A stretch of 64,000 nucleotides of DNA from Poa pratensis. Its lineage: Eukaryota; Streptophyta; Magnoliopsida; Poales; Poaceae. A model generated the notes under the pieces. That model was not told the origin of the DNA, searched no databases, and saw only the letters and a program-made list of their open reading frames with translations. This document shows positions 10,433 through 21,246 of this stretch, piece after piece (position 1 is the stretch's first letter; every line of letters begins with the position of its first letter). The stretch is from the NCBI GenBank assembly GCA_947311845.1, contig CAMZMU010000107.1, forward strand, positions 40,328,838 through 40,392,837, read 5' to 3'. Position numbers and translations under genes: made by a program.

Positions 10433-11540
10433 CTATGATCGCTTCAGCCGTAACCATGGAGCATCTTCATTATTTAACGGGATGCTTGGGTCAGTTCTCA
10501 CTGTGAAGGGCGGAATTTCATCAAACTTATCATAATCTGCTGACATGTCTGTCTTGTCCTCGACTCCCACGATGTTTCTTTTCCCTGAAAGAACTACGTG
10601 ACGCTTTGGCTCATCGTATTCGTTTGCTTGTTTTTTCTTTTTTTCGGTATTCGTTTGCTTGTTTTTTCTTTTTTTCGGTCTGGAGGACATGTCCTTCACA
10701 TAGAAAACCTGAGCCACATCATTGGCTAGGACGAATGGTTCGTTCTTGTAACAACCAAGATTCTTGAGATCCACTGTTGTCATCCCGTACAGCTGGTCTA
10801 CCTTTATCCCTTCTCCATTCATGTTGACCCAACTGCACCGAAACAAAGGGACCTTAAAAGTAGGTCCATAGTCAAGTTCCCATATCTCCTCTATGCGACC
10901 ATAGTATGTGTCCTTTTGCCCATCGTCGTTTGTTGCATCAAAGCGGACACCACTGTTCTGGTTGGTGCTCTTTTTATCTTGGGCGATCGTGTAAAATGTA
11001 TTCCCATTTATCTCGTACCCTTGGAAATTCAATACAGTCGAAGATGGTGACGCGGCCAACAAGTAGAGCTGATCTCCGACAGTGGTGTCATTCATGAGCT
11101 GTAATCGCAACCAACTGCCGAAGGTCTCCATGTGTTTTTCTTTAATCCAGGAGTCATCCTTCCCCGGGTTCTTGGAGCGTACATAATTCTTGTGTTCCTC
11201 GATATACGGAGCCACGAAGGTGGAACTTTGTAGAACTGTGTAGTGTGCTTGAGTTAAAGAATGCCCGTCCCTACATATCAGTGCTTTCTTTCCTAGCGTG
11301 CCTTTTCCACTCAGTCTCCCCTCATGCCGCGATTCAGGAACACCAATCGGCTTAAGGTCAGGAATAAAGTCAATACAGAACTCAATGACCTCTTCTGTTC
11401 CATAGCCCCTTGAGATGCTTCCTTCTGGCCTAGCACGGTTATGAACATATTTCTTCAAGACTCCATGAACCTCTCGAAGGGGAACATATTGTGTAGAAAT
11501 ACAGGACCGAGAATGGCAATCTCGTCGACTAGGTGAACCA
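10433..11540 (-). pseudogene. TNP2 transposase, C-terminal fragment (DUF4218 tail plus DUF4216)
   Basis: The ORF from 11458 to 10433 (341 residues) starts inside the gene. It has the DUF4218 end (KKYVHNRARPEGSI, GYGTEEVIEFC) and the DUF4216 region (VPLFRCSWVNMN, GMTTVDLKNLG, EPFVLANDVAQVFYV). A second frame just upstream (about 11540-11463) adds HLVDEIAILGPVF and HNMFPFERFM, joined by one frameshift near 11458. The Transposase_21 domain and the rest of DUF4218 are absent. Upstream sequence is replaced by an inverted copy of a piece of the gene itself (see 11263-11571). This fragment cannot catalyse transposition. Confidence 0.88.
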
Positions 11541-11571
11541 GGAAAGAAAGCACTGATATGTAGGGACGGGC
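11263..11571. repeat. 32-bp inverted repeat marking the TNP2 break, with a 23-24-bp direct repeat beside it
   Basis: The stretch at 11263-11294 (beginning GCCCGTCCCTACATATCAG) recurs as an exact reverse complement at 11540-11571. Immediately to the right, GGCAATCTTACCAAGAACCG occurs twice (about 11569 and 11592), the second running into a CACTA subterminal motif. This pattern suits a fold-back or template-switch event that cut off the 5' part of TNP2. Confidence 0.85.
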
Positions 11572-11875
11572 AATCTTACCAAGAACCGGGAATGGCAATC
11601 TTACCAAGAACCGGGACCAATACCTCCCCTGCCTATGTATAACCCCCACCCCCCTCTCTTCTCTCCTCTGTTTTTCTTAGCAGCGGCGGTCCTTTTACTT
11701 GATGACGTCTGAATAGAATAATTTTTTTGTAAAATTTGAAAAAGATTGAAAAAAGGAAAGAAGTTGGAGAGAGAATACTTATTTATCGATGTACGGATAG
11801 AAATTGTCATCTCGTTTGACATCTTTTTTGAAGGATAGTTGTTTCATCAGTGTGTCCATATAATTTTTTCGATAT

Positions 11876-11904
11876 CCCGTAGCAACGCACGGGCATTCAG
11901 CTAG
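11876..11904 (+). mobile_element. Candidate Helitron 3' terminus inside the CACTA
   Basis: CCCGTAGCAACGCACGGG forms a short hairpin and is followed after seven bases by CTAG and then T. This is the usual layout of a plant Helitron 3' end. I could not find a matching TC 5' end, so the extent of the insertion is unknown. Confidence 0.5.
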
Positions 11905-12039
11905 TATATATATAGATAGTCTCTACTCATCAACGACATCAAGATGAATCCAAATATTTCGGTCATTACATAGATATAGTTTTTGGAATCCGAATTTGAC
12001 CGAATACATGAGAAGGACACGCACATCACTACATATAGT

Positions 12040-12735
12040 CTACTCATCAAGGACACGCACATTAAGATGATCGTAGTTGGTATTGTAGCCACGTAGACTG
12101 TCCCACTTCCGTGCAATCTCGAAGCCGAGGCGAGCGTCCAAAGCAGCATACGTGACTTGATCGTAGCTCAATGGAACTTTGCCCCATCCGAAAATTAGGT
12201 CTTCTTCCAACGGCGTCAACTCCTTGTCGTTCTTCTTGTATTTCTTCTTCATCTCAAGATTTGTCCCAATGATAGCATTGGAGAGAGCATAGAGACTCGG
12301 AGTAAGATTGCCGGTTGGGTTCCGGCGATCCCTCTGCAGGTCGACCGCGGACCGAATAATAATTCCGTAGTAGCCCAGCATCCGTATGTCATTGTGGATA
12401 GCCACGCCGTAGAACTTGATTGTCTCGTCACCTAAGAAATCCACGAGGAGCTGCGGCACCCGATCAGCCTCGCAGATTTGGAAGACAAGAGTCTCGGTCG
12501 CCACCGAGAGTTGAAGGACGGCGGCGCGCTGCTGAGTATCCTTCCGCCGAGGGTCGGTGAACTCGCAGTCGAGTCCAACGGCTTTTAACGGTGCGGCGTC
12601 GAGGAAGTACTTCTTCACGTCGCGGATCCACCTCTCCACACGCCATGCACGGAGGGTGACCCATACCTTGAACTTCATGCCTTCCTTCTCGTAGTAGTAC
12701 AACCGAGACCGAGGCGGGCGCGCGAGTGGCTCCAT
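12040..12735 (-). CDS. Intact 3'-5' exonuclease-domain protein (DEDDy, WRN-exonuclease-like) carried inside the CACTA
   Basis: A single uninterrupted 231-residue ORF starts at ATG 12735. All DEDDy residues are visible: Exo I Asp56 and Glu58 (VGLDCEFTD), Exo II Asp116 (FYGVAIHNDIRML), Exo III Tyr196 and Asp200 (VTYAALDARLGFEI). These residues bind two metal ions and remove nucleotides from 3' ends in the DnaQ/RNase D/WRN superfamily. The protein is little more than the exonuclease fold; no helicase, HRDC or RNA-binding domain is present. A TATA-like box lies about 65 bp upstream of the ATG. It lies between the TNP2 remnant and the right subterminal array, in the same orientation as the transposon genes. 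The absence of any break, unlike its neighbours, suggests recent capture or selection. No intron is seen, so capture of a processed or naturally intronless copy is possible. Confidence 0.9.
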   Translation of the reverse strand: MEPLARPPRSRLYYYEKEGMKFKVWVTLRAWRVERWIRDVKKYFLDAAPLKAVGLDCEFTDPRRKDTQQRAAVLQLSVATETLVFQICEADRVPQLLVDFLGDETIKFYGVAIHNDIRMLGYYGIIIRSAVDLQRDRRNPTGNLTPSLYALSNAIIGTNLEMKKKYKKNDKELTPLEEDLIFGWGKVPLSYDQVTYAALDARLGFEIARKWDSLRGYNTNYDHLNVRVLDE

Positions 12736-12800
12736 TGGAAGAGAGGCGAGAAGGAGAGGAGATGGAGGAGAGGAGATGAAGGAGATGGAGAATAGTGTTC

Positions 12801-12812
12801 CATTTTTTATAG
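12801..12812 (-). promoter_or_regulatory. TATA box of the exonuclease gene
   Basis: The minus strand reads CTATAAAAAATG about 66-78 bp upstream of the ATG at 12735, followed by a pyrimidine-rich CTCC-type leader. Confidence 0.6.
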
Positions 12813-12956
12813 GGGCGGAGAGGGAGGCCGGCGGTCAGGGGAGGCCGGCGGCCGTGCATTACTCCGGCGTGCTGATCGCTCGTCTTCCGTGGCCGCGGTG
12901 ATCGAAACGGCGGCCGCGCGTGTAATCAAAACGCGCGCTGGAATCGAACGGTTCAC

Positions 12957-13209
12957 AGGTATTGGTCCCGGTTCTTGGTAAGAACCGGGACCAAAGCTCC
13001 GCGCCACGCCACGTGGCCGGCTCTGGAGCTTTGGTCCCGGTTCTTGCCAAGAACCGGGACCAATGCCCCGAACCGAACCGGGACCAATGCCCCAAGGGGC
13101 CCTGGCAGCTCGAACCGGGACCAGTGCCAGGCACTGGTCCCGGTTTTTGCCTGAACCGGGGCTAATGGGCAAACAGGACTCCGGACGAAAGGTCCTTTTT
13201 CTACTAGTG
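12957..13209. repeat. Right subterminal repeat array and TIR of the CACTA element
   Basis: Several GGTCCCGGTT...AACCGGGACC hairpins (for example at 12964 and 13032) lead into the inverted TIR ending at 13209. The third copy of the family motif at 13136 is slightly decayed. Confidence 0.85.
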
Positions 13210-13212
13210 AGA

Positions 13213-13690
13213 ATAGCCGCTGCACCCGTGGTCTCGTAGTAGATGCAACGCTGATACTGCTAGCAACCAGTGGAGCAGCGTCCATGGTGGCCGGAGTCAC
13301 GCCGCGCCAGTCGTACGCGAGGCCGTGGTCACCGGAGGCAAGCTGCGCTCGTGCTCCGCACCTCTGTGGTCGCCGGAGAAGATGAGCCGCCCGTGGTCGT
13401 TTTGGTGTGCCTCACCATCGTACGTGGGCGAACTCCAGAACTGAAGTTCGTTCGCTTGATTTGGCTTGATCGAGCCACGTACAGAGTATATAGTTCAGAG
13501 AAATTGCAACATTTCTGCAGGCCATTTCGTGTAAAATATCTGATAAAAAAAACTGAATATTGATATAAACAAGAAATACGACCAACTATCAAAATCCCCT
13601 CTTCCTAATTTGACGAGGCAGATAGATAGCTTGATAACTCCTTCCCCCACCACATGAGATTTCTCCTCCTTCCCATCTCCATCCATGGCG
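13213..13690. other. No gene recognised between CACTA and the F-box-associated relic
   Basis: A GC-rich first half and an AT-rich second half with short open frames only. No domain, repeat terminus or splice pattern is convincing. Confidence 0.4.
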
Positions 13691-14016
13691 CCGGCAGCGA
13701 CCAGATTGTTCAAGGTGCTATGCTAATCGTTACCATCAACCACAGACAGATGCGTTACATTCTCCTCACGTTCTCATTGGCCGACAATTCAAGGTGGACC
13801 ACACGCTACGGCGCCCTCGACGTCTTGGGGATGGTCATGCAGCACAACGTTGTCATGCTCGTTGGCGAGGCGCGCTGGCTCTTGTGCGCCGAATCAGGAA
13901 CCTACACCTACACGATAGACGCTAACGCCAAGACTGGCCACCTCTGGTCTACAAAAATGATGGACATCAGAACCTACGGTTTTGTGTGTTGGTGTTGTCC
14001 GAACTGTATGCCTTAA
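13690..14016 (+). pseudogene. Fragment of an F-box-associated protein, paralogous to the gene at 29.1-35.2 kb
   Basis: The frame contains LIVTINHRQMRYILLTFS, then MVMQHNVVMLVGEARWLL, then TIDANAKTGHLWSTK. This is the order seen in the C-terminal beta-propeller-like region of grass F-box proteins. The nucleotide stretch at about 13722-13775 aligns by eye with 34788-34840 in the split F-box gene, which gives LIITINHRLMRYMLHTL. The N-terminal F-box and the ends of the gene are absent. The fragment lies between the right end of the CACTA and the start of a Helitron. Confidence 0.62.
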
Positions 14017-14059
14017 CTCTCTCTTAATAGAAAAATTGGGGCAAATCTTTTGCCCCTTA

Positions 14060-17000
14060 TCTATACTACTATTAAAAGAGCAAACTTGATCGGATACATT
14101 AAATATATGCCGTACGATCTCTAACCAACGAATCAGATTGTTCGATCCGTGTTGAGCAACTCAACGCATCATGGACGAAACGTTATTTTTGTTTCTGCCT
14201 GTTGAGTTACAAACCTATGCGCCGCCGCCCGCCAGAAGCTACTGCCGCCCCCATGGTGCGCCGCCGCCCATCACGCCTCACCCTCCGTTCCAGCCGCCCT
14301 CGATCTGCCGTGTGCCTGCAGATCCAGGCAGAAGGAATTCGGAGCACTGAGCGCAACTCCTCCTCCCGGTTGGACGGCCTCCAGCACGACCTCCGGCCCT
14401 ATTCCTACTCCGGTGCTTCTCCAACGCGAGCTCCGGCCTCCTACGGTATCGAGCTTTCCGCCATAGGATGACCAGGCCGAGCAGCTCTATCCGGATCACG
14501 TCCTCCTTCGAGAGCGTCTCCAGCCCGAGGCCGACCTTCTCATCCGGCCTGACATGGTCGGAGCTTGTCACCGCGTCCTACCGGCCCGTTGGCCCCGCAC
14601 CCAGGGGCGGATCTGGCGTGCGGGTACTGGATGCACCTGACACCAGTGGATCCTATGTGACGATGTAGAAGACTGTATAAATTTCGTTTCTGAATCCATC
14701 TAGATCCAGGACCCATCTAAGCCATATGAACGCACTGCTTCATGGGCTTGGGGAGAAGCAGCTCCGATCTTGTGCCTGCCCTCACGTACATGACCAGGTT
14801 CCTATTCCCGAATTCCCTAGGACGGCAGCGCAAAACCCAAGTTTCTTCTGTTCACGTTTCGGCGCAACAACGGCAGCAGCAGATTGACACCAAAAGTTCA
14901 GGTAACATCACAAATCAATCGTGTGAACTCACGCAAAGCGTAGCCTGTAATGTGTTTGTTTCAGGTTTTCAGATTCAACATTTTAGAAAAATATTTTTTT
15001 CAGCTTACTTCAAGTTTCAGCAAGCATAACATTCCTTTATCTTGATGTATGTATTATCTTTCTAAGGCGTAGTTAAGAATGATTTACTTTTTTGATAACT
15101 CATGTCTCCCATTCTGCCAATGGTTTGTCTTAGGTGGGATGAGCATAACCATGAAAAATTATACAATGAGAAAGTAAATGGTTTCTGAGAAAATTATACC
15201 ATGAAAGATACTCTTCTCTTTTCTCTATAGTACGGTCAAATAGCTCGCAGCAATGGTTTCTGCAGCTCAAAACTACAATGTTACAGAATATTCCACGAAA
15301 GCAACAACACAATTAGTTTTCTTGAGTTCTACTATTTATAAGCATTCAGATGCTTAGTAAGCAAGTTCATTAGTTTGGATCATCGACGACACACTTTGCA
15401 ACATAAGTGATATTTGTGTATACCGTCGTGCCACACTTCCTTAGCAGCCTGCCCCACCATTCATAAGACATACTTTTGCCAAAATTTTGGAGACCAATTT
15501 GTCCCCATACATTTTTTAGCTTGACATACTCACCTGTTGAAGCACGAGTTCTGCCTGCACCCTGGATAGGACCCATGATATCTGATAAATAGTCGTGCAA
15601 AAATGTTGGAACTTGATACCTGTTATACCCTGACTCTCTACTGATCTTTGAAATAAAAATCGGAATGGTTGTCCAAGGAATACTTCTCCGCCTTCACTAC
15701 CACTCACTGGCGGTGATGATCCTGCTGGTTCGGACACATCTTTTTTCTGGTCTTGCAGAGATTGGAGTCTAGGACTACCCAGTGTGTAATACTCAAAATT
15801 ACAGCTCATTTTATATGTCAGATGAAGCATGTCCTACGTTTGCTACTACAGAGTTCATAATTGATCTGCTATGTACTTCTTGCTACGAATATAGCTTATG
15901 TTTTTTGCTGTATAGCTTATGTTTGTCATTTAATGTTTTCTCAAATATCTTGAACTGGTTCCAGCGCAAAAAAAAAAAAAAACTCTGGTTCTAGCTATAT
16001 ACTCATGTCCATGTCCTGTTGGATGCAGGCTCTGCTTCTCAGGTTGAATTGTTCTCTTATCTCTTCCTCTTTGCTTCCTGATGCGGTCCTCTTAAATCTT
16101 TACAGGTAAGCTTAGTAAATGATATTTTTTTCTTAATAATATTAGTTTATGTATTGTTTCAAAATTTTACCTCATCCTCGGTGTGATGAAATTTATTGTA
16201 CTATTCATAGAACTCTCCCGGATATATTATAATATATGTAACTAAAGGACCATTTTCCTTGCTGTTGAGCATATTGCATATTGCTTCCAGTCACTTGGCT
16301 CCATGCCAACATTCTTCTTATTTTCTCTCTGAATTAGGATCCCTTATCAGTTGCATTTACCAGAACAAAATATTTGGTGTTCCTCTTAACATTGTGATGT
16401 CCACATGGCTCCATGCCAACATACTAGGTGCCAACATTCTTCTCATTTTCTCTCCGAATTAGGATCCGTTATCAGTTGCATTTACCAGACCAAAATATTT
16501 GGTGTTCCTCTTAACATGGTGATGTCCACATTTATTTGGAGGAACTAGAGACCCAAGTTTGATGATATCTTCGAGCTAACATGAATAATGTATCAGATGG
16601 TAATTCTTCTTTACCATAGAGGCTCATATATTCTTAGCAGTACATGCATAACTATAAAGGTTGCAAGAGAGTTTTTTTCTTTCTAATATGAAAGTGCTTG
16701 TATTATTAACGTTACAATTATAATATTTGCCCTGAATATTCTAAGTTACGTGTTCAATGATATAATGAGATTGTATAGAGATTGACTTTACTCCAGTATT
16801 TTCTATGTGAAAGAATATTTTTTAAGTGGTCATTTGGCTATAGAGTATTTATGTTATTAGATACATGAGATGAGGCTCGATGAAAAAATATGGGCATCTT
16901 TAGGAGGTCGAAATTGAGCATTTTTACTTGTTATAGGGTAGAGACAAACAAAACTATACTAAATGCAACTCATAGAAAAAGGTGTAGTAGAATTTAAAAT

Positions 17001-17349
17001 GGTCTGTTATATTGTAGAGATGTGCTGCAAGAATATATCACAACGAAACTGAATTACCAAAGCATTTTGAAGCAACTAACTTGGCAAATGGTTTGCAAGA
17101 GCTACGCAATCCTATGGAAGCTTACCACCAAATTGCTACTGCCATAAAGCATGTAGCTTCTACTTAATTCTATGGTGCACACATGTATGCCAAATTTTTA
17201 GTTTAACGTTTTCATGGGACTTTATCCTCGACACTCATAATGAATTTACACTTTCTTATCAATAAGATGAATTTGAATAGAAATAGTTGTTATTTAAAAT
17301 GTGTTTAAATTTTGTTTATAAATCAACACGTGCATTGCACGTGCACTGT
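14060..17349 (+). mobile_element. Candidate Helitron H1, about 3.3 kb, non-autonomous
   Basis: The 5' end reads TCTATACTACTATTAAAAG after an A. The 3' end carries the hairpin CACGTGCATTGCACGTG (17329-17345), followed by a decayed CTRR-type end (ACTAT). The 5' sequence ATTAAAAGAGCAAAC is shared with the adjacent H2. No Rep/helicase gene is present. The interior has a GC-rich block (about 14200-14660) that may be captured exon sequence; I cannot identify a parent gene. The rest, apart from a 125-bp duplication, is AT-rich. Confidence 0.55.
16290..16532 (+). repeat. 125-bp tandem duplication inside H1
   Basis: The stretch containing CCAACATTCTTCTTATTTTC through TTCCTCTTAACATTGTGATG recurs 125 bp later with only a handful of differences. 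It is non-coding. Confidence 0.8.
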
Positions 17350-19188
17350 TACTATATTATTAAAAGAGCAAACATGTGTTGTGCTGTGTTGATACATTAA
17401 ATCTAAACCGTTCAATTTGATCAACGATCCTTATCGCTTCAACCTTTTCAGTTCCGTAGTAATTACAGGGATTGCCACCGTAAATCATAAAAAAAGCACC
17501 AGCCGGCGACTACCGTCCGCCCCATCTCCTTCATCCTCTGTTCTCCTCTGTCCCACCCTCGACCTCCTCCGGCTTCACCGAATCCAGACCATGACCACCC
17601 ACACTTGCCTCCGATTCAATTTGCTCGGCCAGTGCTCGCCTGCCGCCAAGCGTGCGCCCGTTGTGGCACTAACCATCAGTCGCGGACAAACGCCACAGCG
17701 GCGCCCACGCGGGAGCAGCGGATGAAAAACCCTCACGGCGGGTGTTGCCGCCCGCGACAGCTGCTTCGGCCTCGTACACGCGTCGTCATGCCTAGCCGCC
17801 GTCTCTACACAGAGTACCATGGCCTCTGGCCTCCGCGTTCACGAACGTCGCGGACAACCGCAGCGCTTACCGTCGTCCCGCCATGGAGTGCCACAGCGTC
17901 GCCGGCGCTCCGGGGCACGGCTGCGCCCCGAACCGCCACGGCTTCACGGTCGTCACGCCGCGCCCGCGTCCGGGTCCTAGCGTGGTAGCGCCCCGCAGGT
18001 GGCCGCGCTGACTTTTCCAGGTCCTCAGCGCCAGCGGCCATGACCAAGAGCAGGACGCCGCTGTCTGCAAGTGGTGCTTGTCTCGCGTGCGGGAGGCGTC
18101 ACGCACGAGGCAGACCGAAGAGAAGATGCTAGATGGGTGCAGCTCGAGGAGGAGGGTGGAGAGAAGGGGCGGCGGGGCAGGCGGAGACCTTGCCGGCTTT
18201 GAATAAATGTGTGTACATCCGATGAGATCACGGTACAGGAACTGAAGCCATGGAAGAGTCACATATGCATACAGAGGTGGAGTGGGCTTCCTGCAGAGTA
18301 TGCGATGCCTGAAAGACCCAGCTTGATTTGTTTGGCAGGCGTCGCTCCTATAATCACGCCAGGTAATTCCTCCAATCTCCCCCGTCGGCCTTCCGATCTC
18401 CATGCTCCGCCCAAAGCTGTCCAAGAGCGTCGCCGTCCCGGCAGCCCACCCCACTAACCAAAACGGCTCAGGACAAAGCTGAAAGTGCAATTCGCATGTT
18501 ATGATAATACGAGACGAAATTAATAAATTTAAACTGTTTACCGGTTGAATTCATATCTGGTTATACTGAACTGCTCTAAATGCATGATTTTTTTATTGAA
18601 CATGTTCTCCAGCCTAGAATATCGATAAAGGTTATTTTAGGTGCATCTTTATTTTATTTGAATGGCGTTTTGTTGTTATCTACCGAGGGTTTTAGTTTTG
18701 GTTGTGGGGCTTGTCACATGTGTGTTGATCAGGTTATACTCTTATCTACTGAGGTCTGAGGCTTGCTTGGGGTCAGAGTCGGCGATGCTATTCTCTGTTG
18801 CTCAAATGTAATATTTTTTTTTCCAAAACAGAGGTATGTGTGACTTCGTGATGGGCCTAAATAAATGATTCGTTTTTGCCGATTCACCGGCGAACTTCTC
18901 TCATTCTTAACTTGACTTGTAAATGTAAGGATGACTTGTGAGCTTGAACAATATGAGTACTCCTTTACTCACCCCTAATGCTAATGTTGGCATGTTATTT
19001 TATAGCATGCACATTCAATTTTTCTGTTAATGCATGTTGGCATTCAATGTTTTTTAATAAGTTATTTGTAGGTTATCATTGGACCTATAACACATTGAGG
19101 AGGATGGCCTATATGGTTTTTTTAATTTTCATTTATGTTTGTTGTTTGCAATAGTCGATTACGTGCATTGCACGTGCACGTCAACTAG
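17350..19188 (+). mobile_element. Candidate Helitron H2, about 1.8 kb, abutting H1
   Basis: The 5' end (CTATATTATTAAAAGAGC) resembles that of H1. The 3' end is well formed: hairpin ACGTGCATTGCACGT (19161-19175), then CTAG at 19185-19188, then T. It begins where H1 stops, so the two lie head to tail with no spacer. The GC-rich block 17480-18050 holds Pro/Arg/Ala-rich open frames on both strands that look like captured exon sequence but match nothing I recognise. Confidence 0.62.
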
Positions 19189-19830
19189 TATTTAGAAACA
19201 AAAGAACCTACGGTTTCTTATTTCTGTGACAATGTTTTTTTTTTTTTTACGGAAGGCAGCGAGCACTGCTTCCTTTTATATTATACTAGCAAACGTGCCC
19301 GTGCGTTGCAACGGGAGAAAAAATAATCAAATTTTGCTATATAAGTGCTAAAATTGAAGTGTGGGCATTCGATTCAAACAAATTCTAATTAATTGAACAA
19401 GAGGCTGGGTGTAATTGAACAAGAGTATAGGAGTAAAAAATATGGATTAACTCCTTAAAAATAATATGACCCCCGATAACAGGGCCTGGTTCCACTATCA
19501 ACAGATAATGGAACATAACACATAACAAGTTCAGCATCTATGCGCAAGTTCAAATACAAAAAGAGCAGACTAAAGGACTACTCCCCCACCCCCACGAAAC
19601 ACCGCAGGTGCTAGTGTTTTTCCCTGGGATACACCAGTAAACATCACCAAGACAGAACACACTTCTCAGCGGAACTTGCATTACAAAAGGCAGAGCAATA
19701 ACATCCATTTTCTGCACTGGCACAACTGAAGTTTGCCAAGCAAAACAACAAGCGTCAGCAATCCCTTCTTCTCTACTCGTATTTCTTCTTTCCTCTTATT
19801 TGTTTCTTGTGCAGTGTTTTTATCCCATCT

Positions 19831-20435
19831 TCATGATCCTGTCCTTCCTTCCTCTTCATGTTTCTCATGTTCCATTCCCTCGTTCTCCGTCATCTGATCC
19901 GGCGCCCCGAGCAGCTGAACACTTGTCCCAGGAACATCAACAGCATCGGCCATCGCATTGCGTTGCAAAATCCCGGCACCAGCCCGAAGTGCATCCCCAC
20001 CGCCTCTAGTTGAAAGACCTGCCCAATATTTGATGAAAACACACGCATACATTATTAGCTCATCAGGAGAGTTGATTAGTTTTTTTCAAAACAAGCTATG
20101 TTACGTAATTTCCAAATCGCCCAGCAGATTGCCGCTAGACCAGTGATTTGCACGCTTCTGCTTGATGGTAGGTTCCTCGTAATCCAACTGAAAAACTGAG
20201 AAAAGGACCCGGTCTGCTGTCAGCTCCAACGGTTCTCCCTACCACGCTCTAAACATACTTTGCTGCAGAGCACCTAAAGAAAACATGCAGAATGGTTTCT
20301 TCTTCATTACAGAACTGGCATCTTGTGTTTCCAATCCATTTTCGCTTTGTCATGTTATCTTTCGTCGCGATCGCATCATGCCAAATTAACCAAGGCCAGA
20401 CCTTGACTTTAAGGATATTTTTGCCTTCCACAGAT
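19831..20435 (-). pseudogene. LINE C-terminal fragment (zf-RVT region) captured in H3
   Basis: The minus strand at 20431-20249 encodes LKVKVWPWLIWHDAI, KWIGNTRCQFCNEEETILHV and FFRCSAAKYV, matching the Cys/His-rich zf-RVT region near the C-terminus of plant LINE reverse transcriptases. Further left, another frame contains AAICWAIWKLRN, also typical of this region. The reverse transcriptase itself is absent, so this is a passenger scrap. Confidence 0.7.
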
Positions 20436-20497
20436 GAGTAAAATACCTGTTAGTACTGCTGCTCACCATTTTGTCATACATTGATTTGACTGAAAAT

Positions 20498-20746
20498 TTG
20501 CCACTGGCAGTCCACTTCCACATGGATTAACTCCTTAGCCTTGTCACTGGACATAACCTTAATGTAAACATTGTGTCTTGGTCTTTAAAAAAAAACCATT
20601 GTGTCTTGGAGGAGCAGTAATTTGCCACTGGCAGTCCACTTCCACATGGATTAACTCCTTAGCCTTGTCACTGGACATAACCTTAATGTAAACATTGTGT
20701 CTTGGTCTTTTAAAAAAAAACCATTGTGTCTTGGAGGAGCTGTTAC
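20498..20746 (+). repeat. 124-bp tandem duplication
   Basis: TTGCCACTGGCAGTCCACTT begins near 20498 and again near 20622. Both copies end in a short poly-A tract and CCATTGTGTCTTGGAGGAGC. The two are almost identical. Confidence 0.85.
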
Positions 20747-21246
20747 TGCTAACGTCGTCCAGCTCGATCGTGGCCGAATCGATCATAGAGTAGATCAGTA
20801 GCTTTGAAGTACTTGTGTTGGACCTCCATGTCTGACGCTAGGTCCTTGGGCGTCCACCGTTGAGGTACTCCAGCAGACTGAACACCACCTAGAGCAGCAC
20901 GTGGATGAAGTATTCTTAGAAACAGAGAGTGTAATGCTACCATCTTCAAGAAAATTGTAGTTCTACAACACCATTGGTACATATATAAAAGTTCAACACA
21001 GCTAGCGTTGAGGCCTTCTTCATGTAATAAATTGAACCCCGATTTTAATCCAGTCATCCATAAATCTAAGAAACAATTGTACATCACTAAATCTATTGAG
21101 GAGCGATTACCTACTCTATTGAGGAGCGATTACCTGAAGTCGTTGCCAATTTGCTTGAAAAAGTACTTCACGGTTAAATAACGCTAACAGCAGTCAGAGG
21201 CTCAGAGCGAGATTGTTAATTGTCGCCAGCATCCAGATGTGCTTCC

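Larger units (their letters stand above)
2164..13209 (-). mobile_element. CACTA (En/Spm-type) DNA transposon, about 11.0 kb, composite and non-autonomous
   Basis: The left end reads CACTAGTAGAAAA and the right end is its exact inverse, TTTTCTACTAGTG. Both ends are flanked by the 3-bp duplication AGA (2161-2163 and 13210-13212), as expected for CACTA elements. Both ends carry inverted GGTCCCGGTT/AACCGGGACC subterminal repeats. Recognisable transposon genes lie on the minus strand: an ORF1/Ulp1 fusion (2720-6429) and the C-terminal part of TNP2 (10433-11540). The Transposase_21 catalytic core is missing, so the copy could move only with help from another element. Extra subterminal-type repeats in the interior (8157-8312, 9329-9810, near 11590-11620) suggest that several related elements were joined. 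An intact exonuclease ORF sits near the right end. Confidence 0.93.

Noticed and set aside
17417..18490. Several overlapping frames of 100-207 residues in Helitron H2
   Set aside because: Open frames on both strands with no domain; probably captured GC-rich exon sequence, not a present gene.
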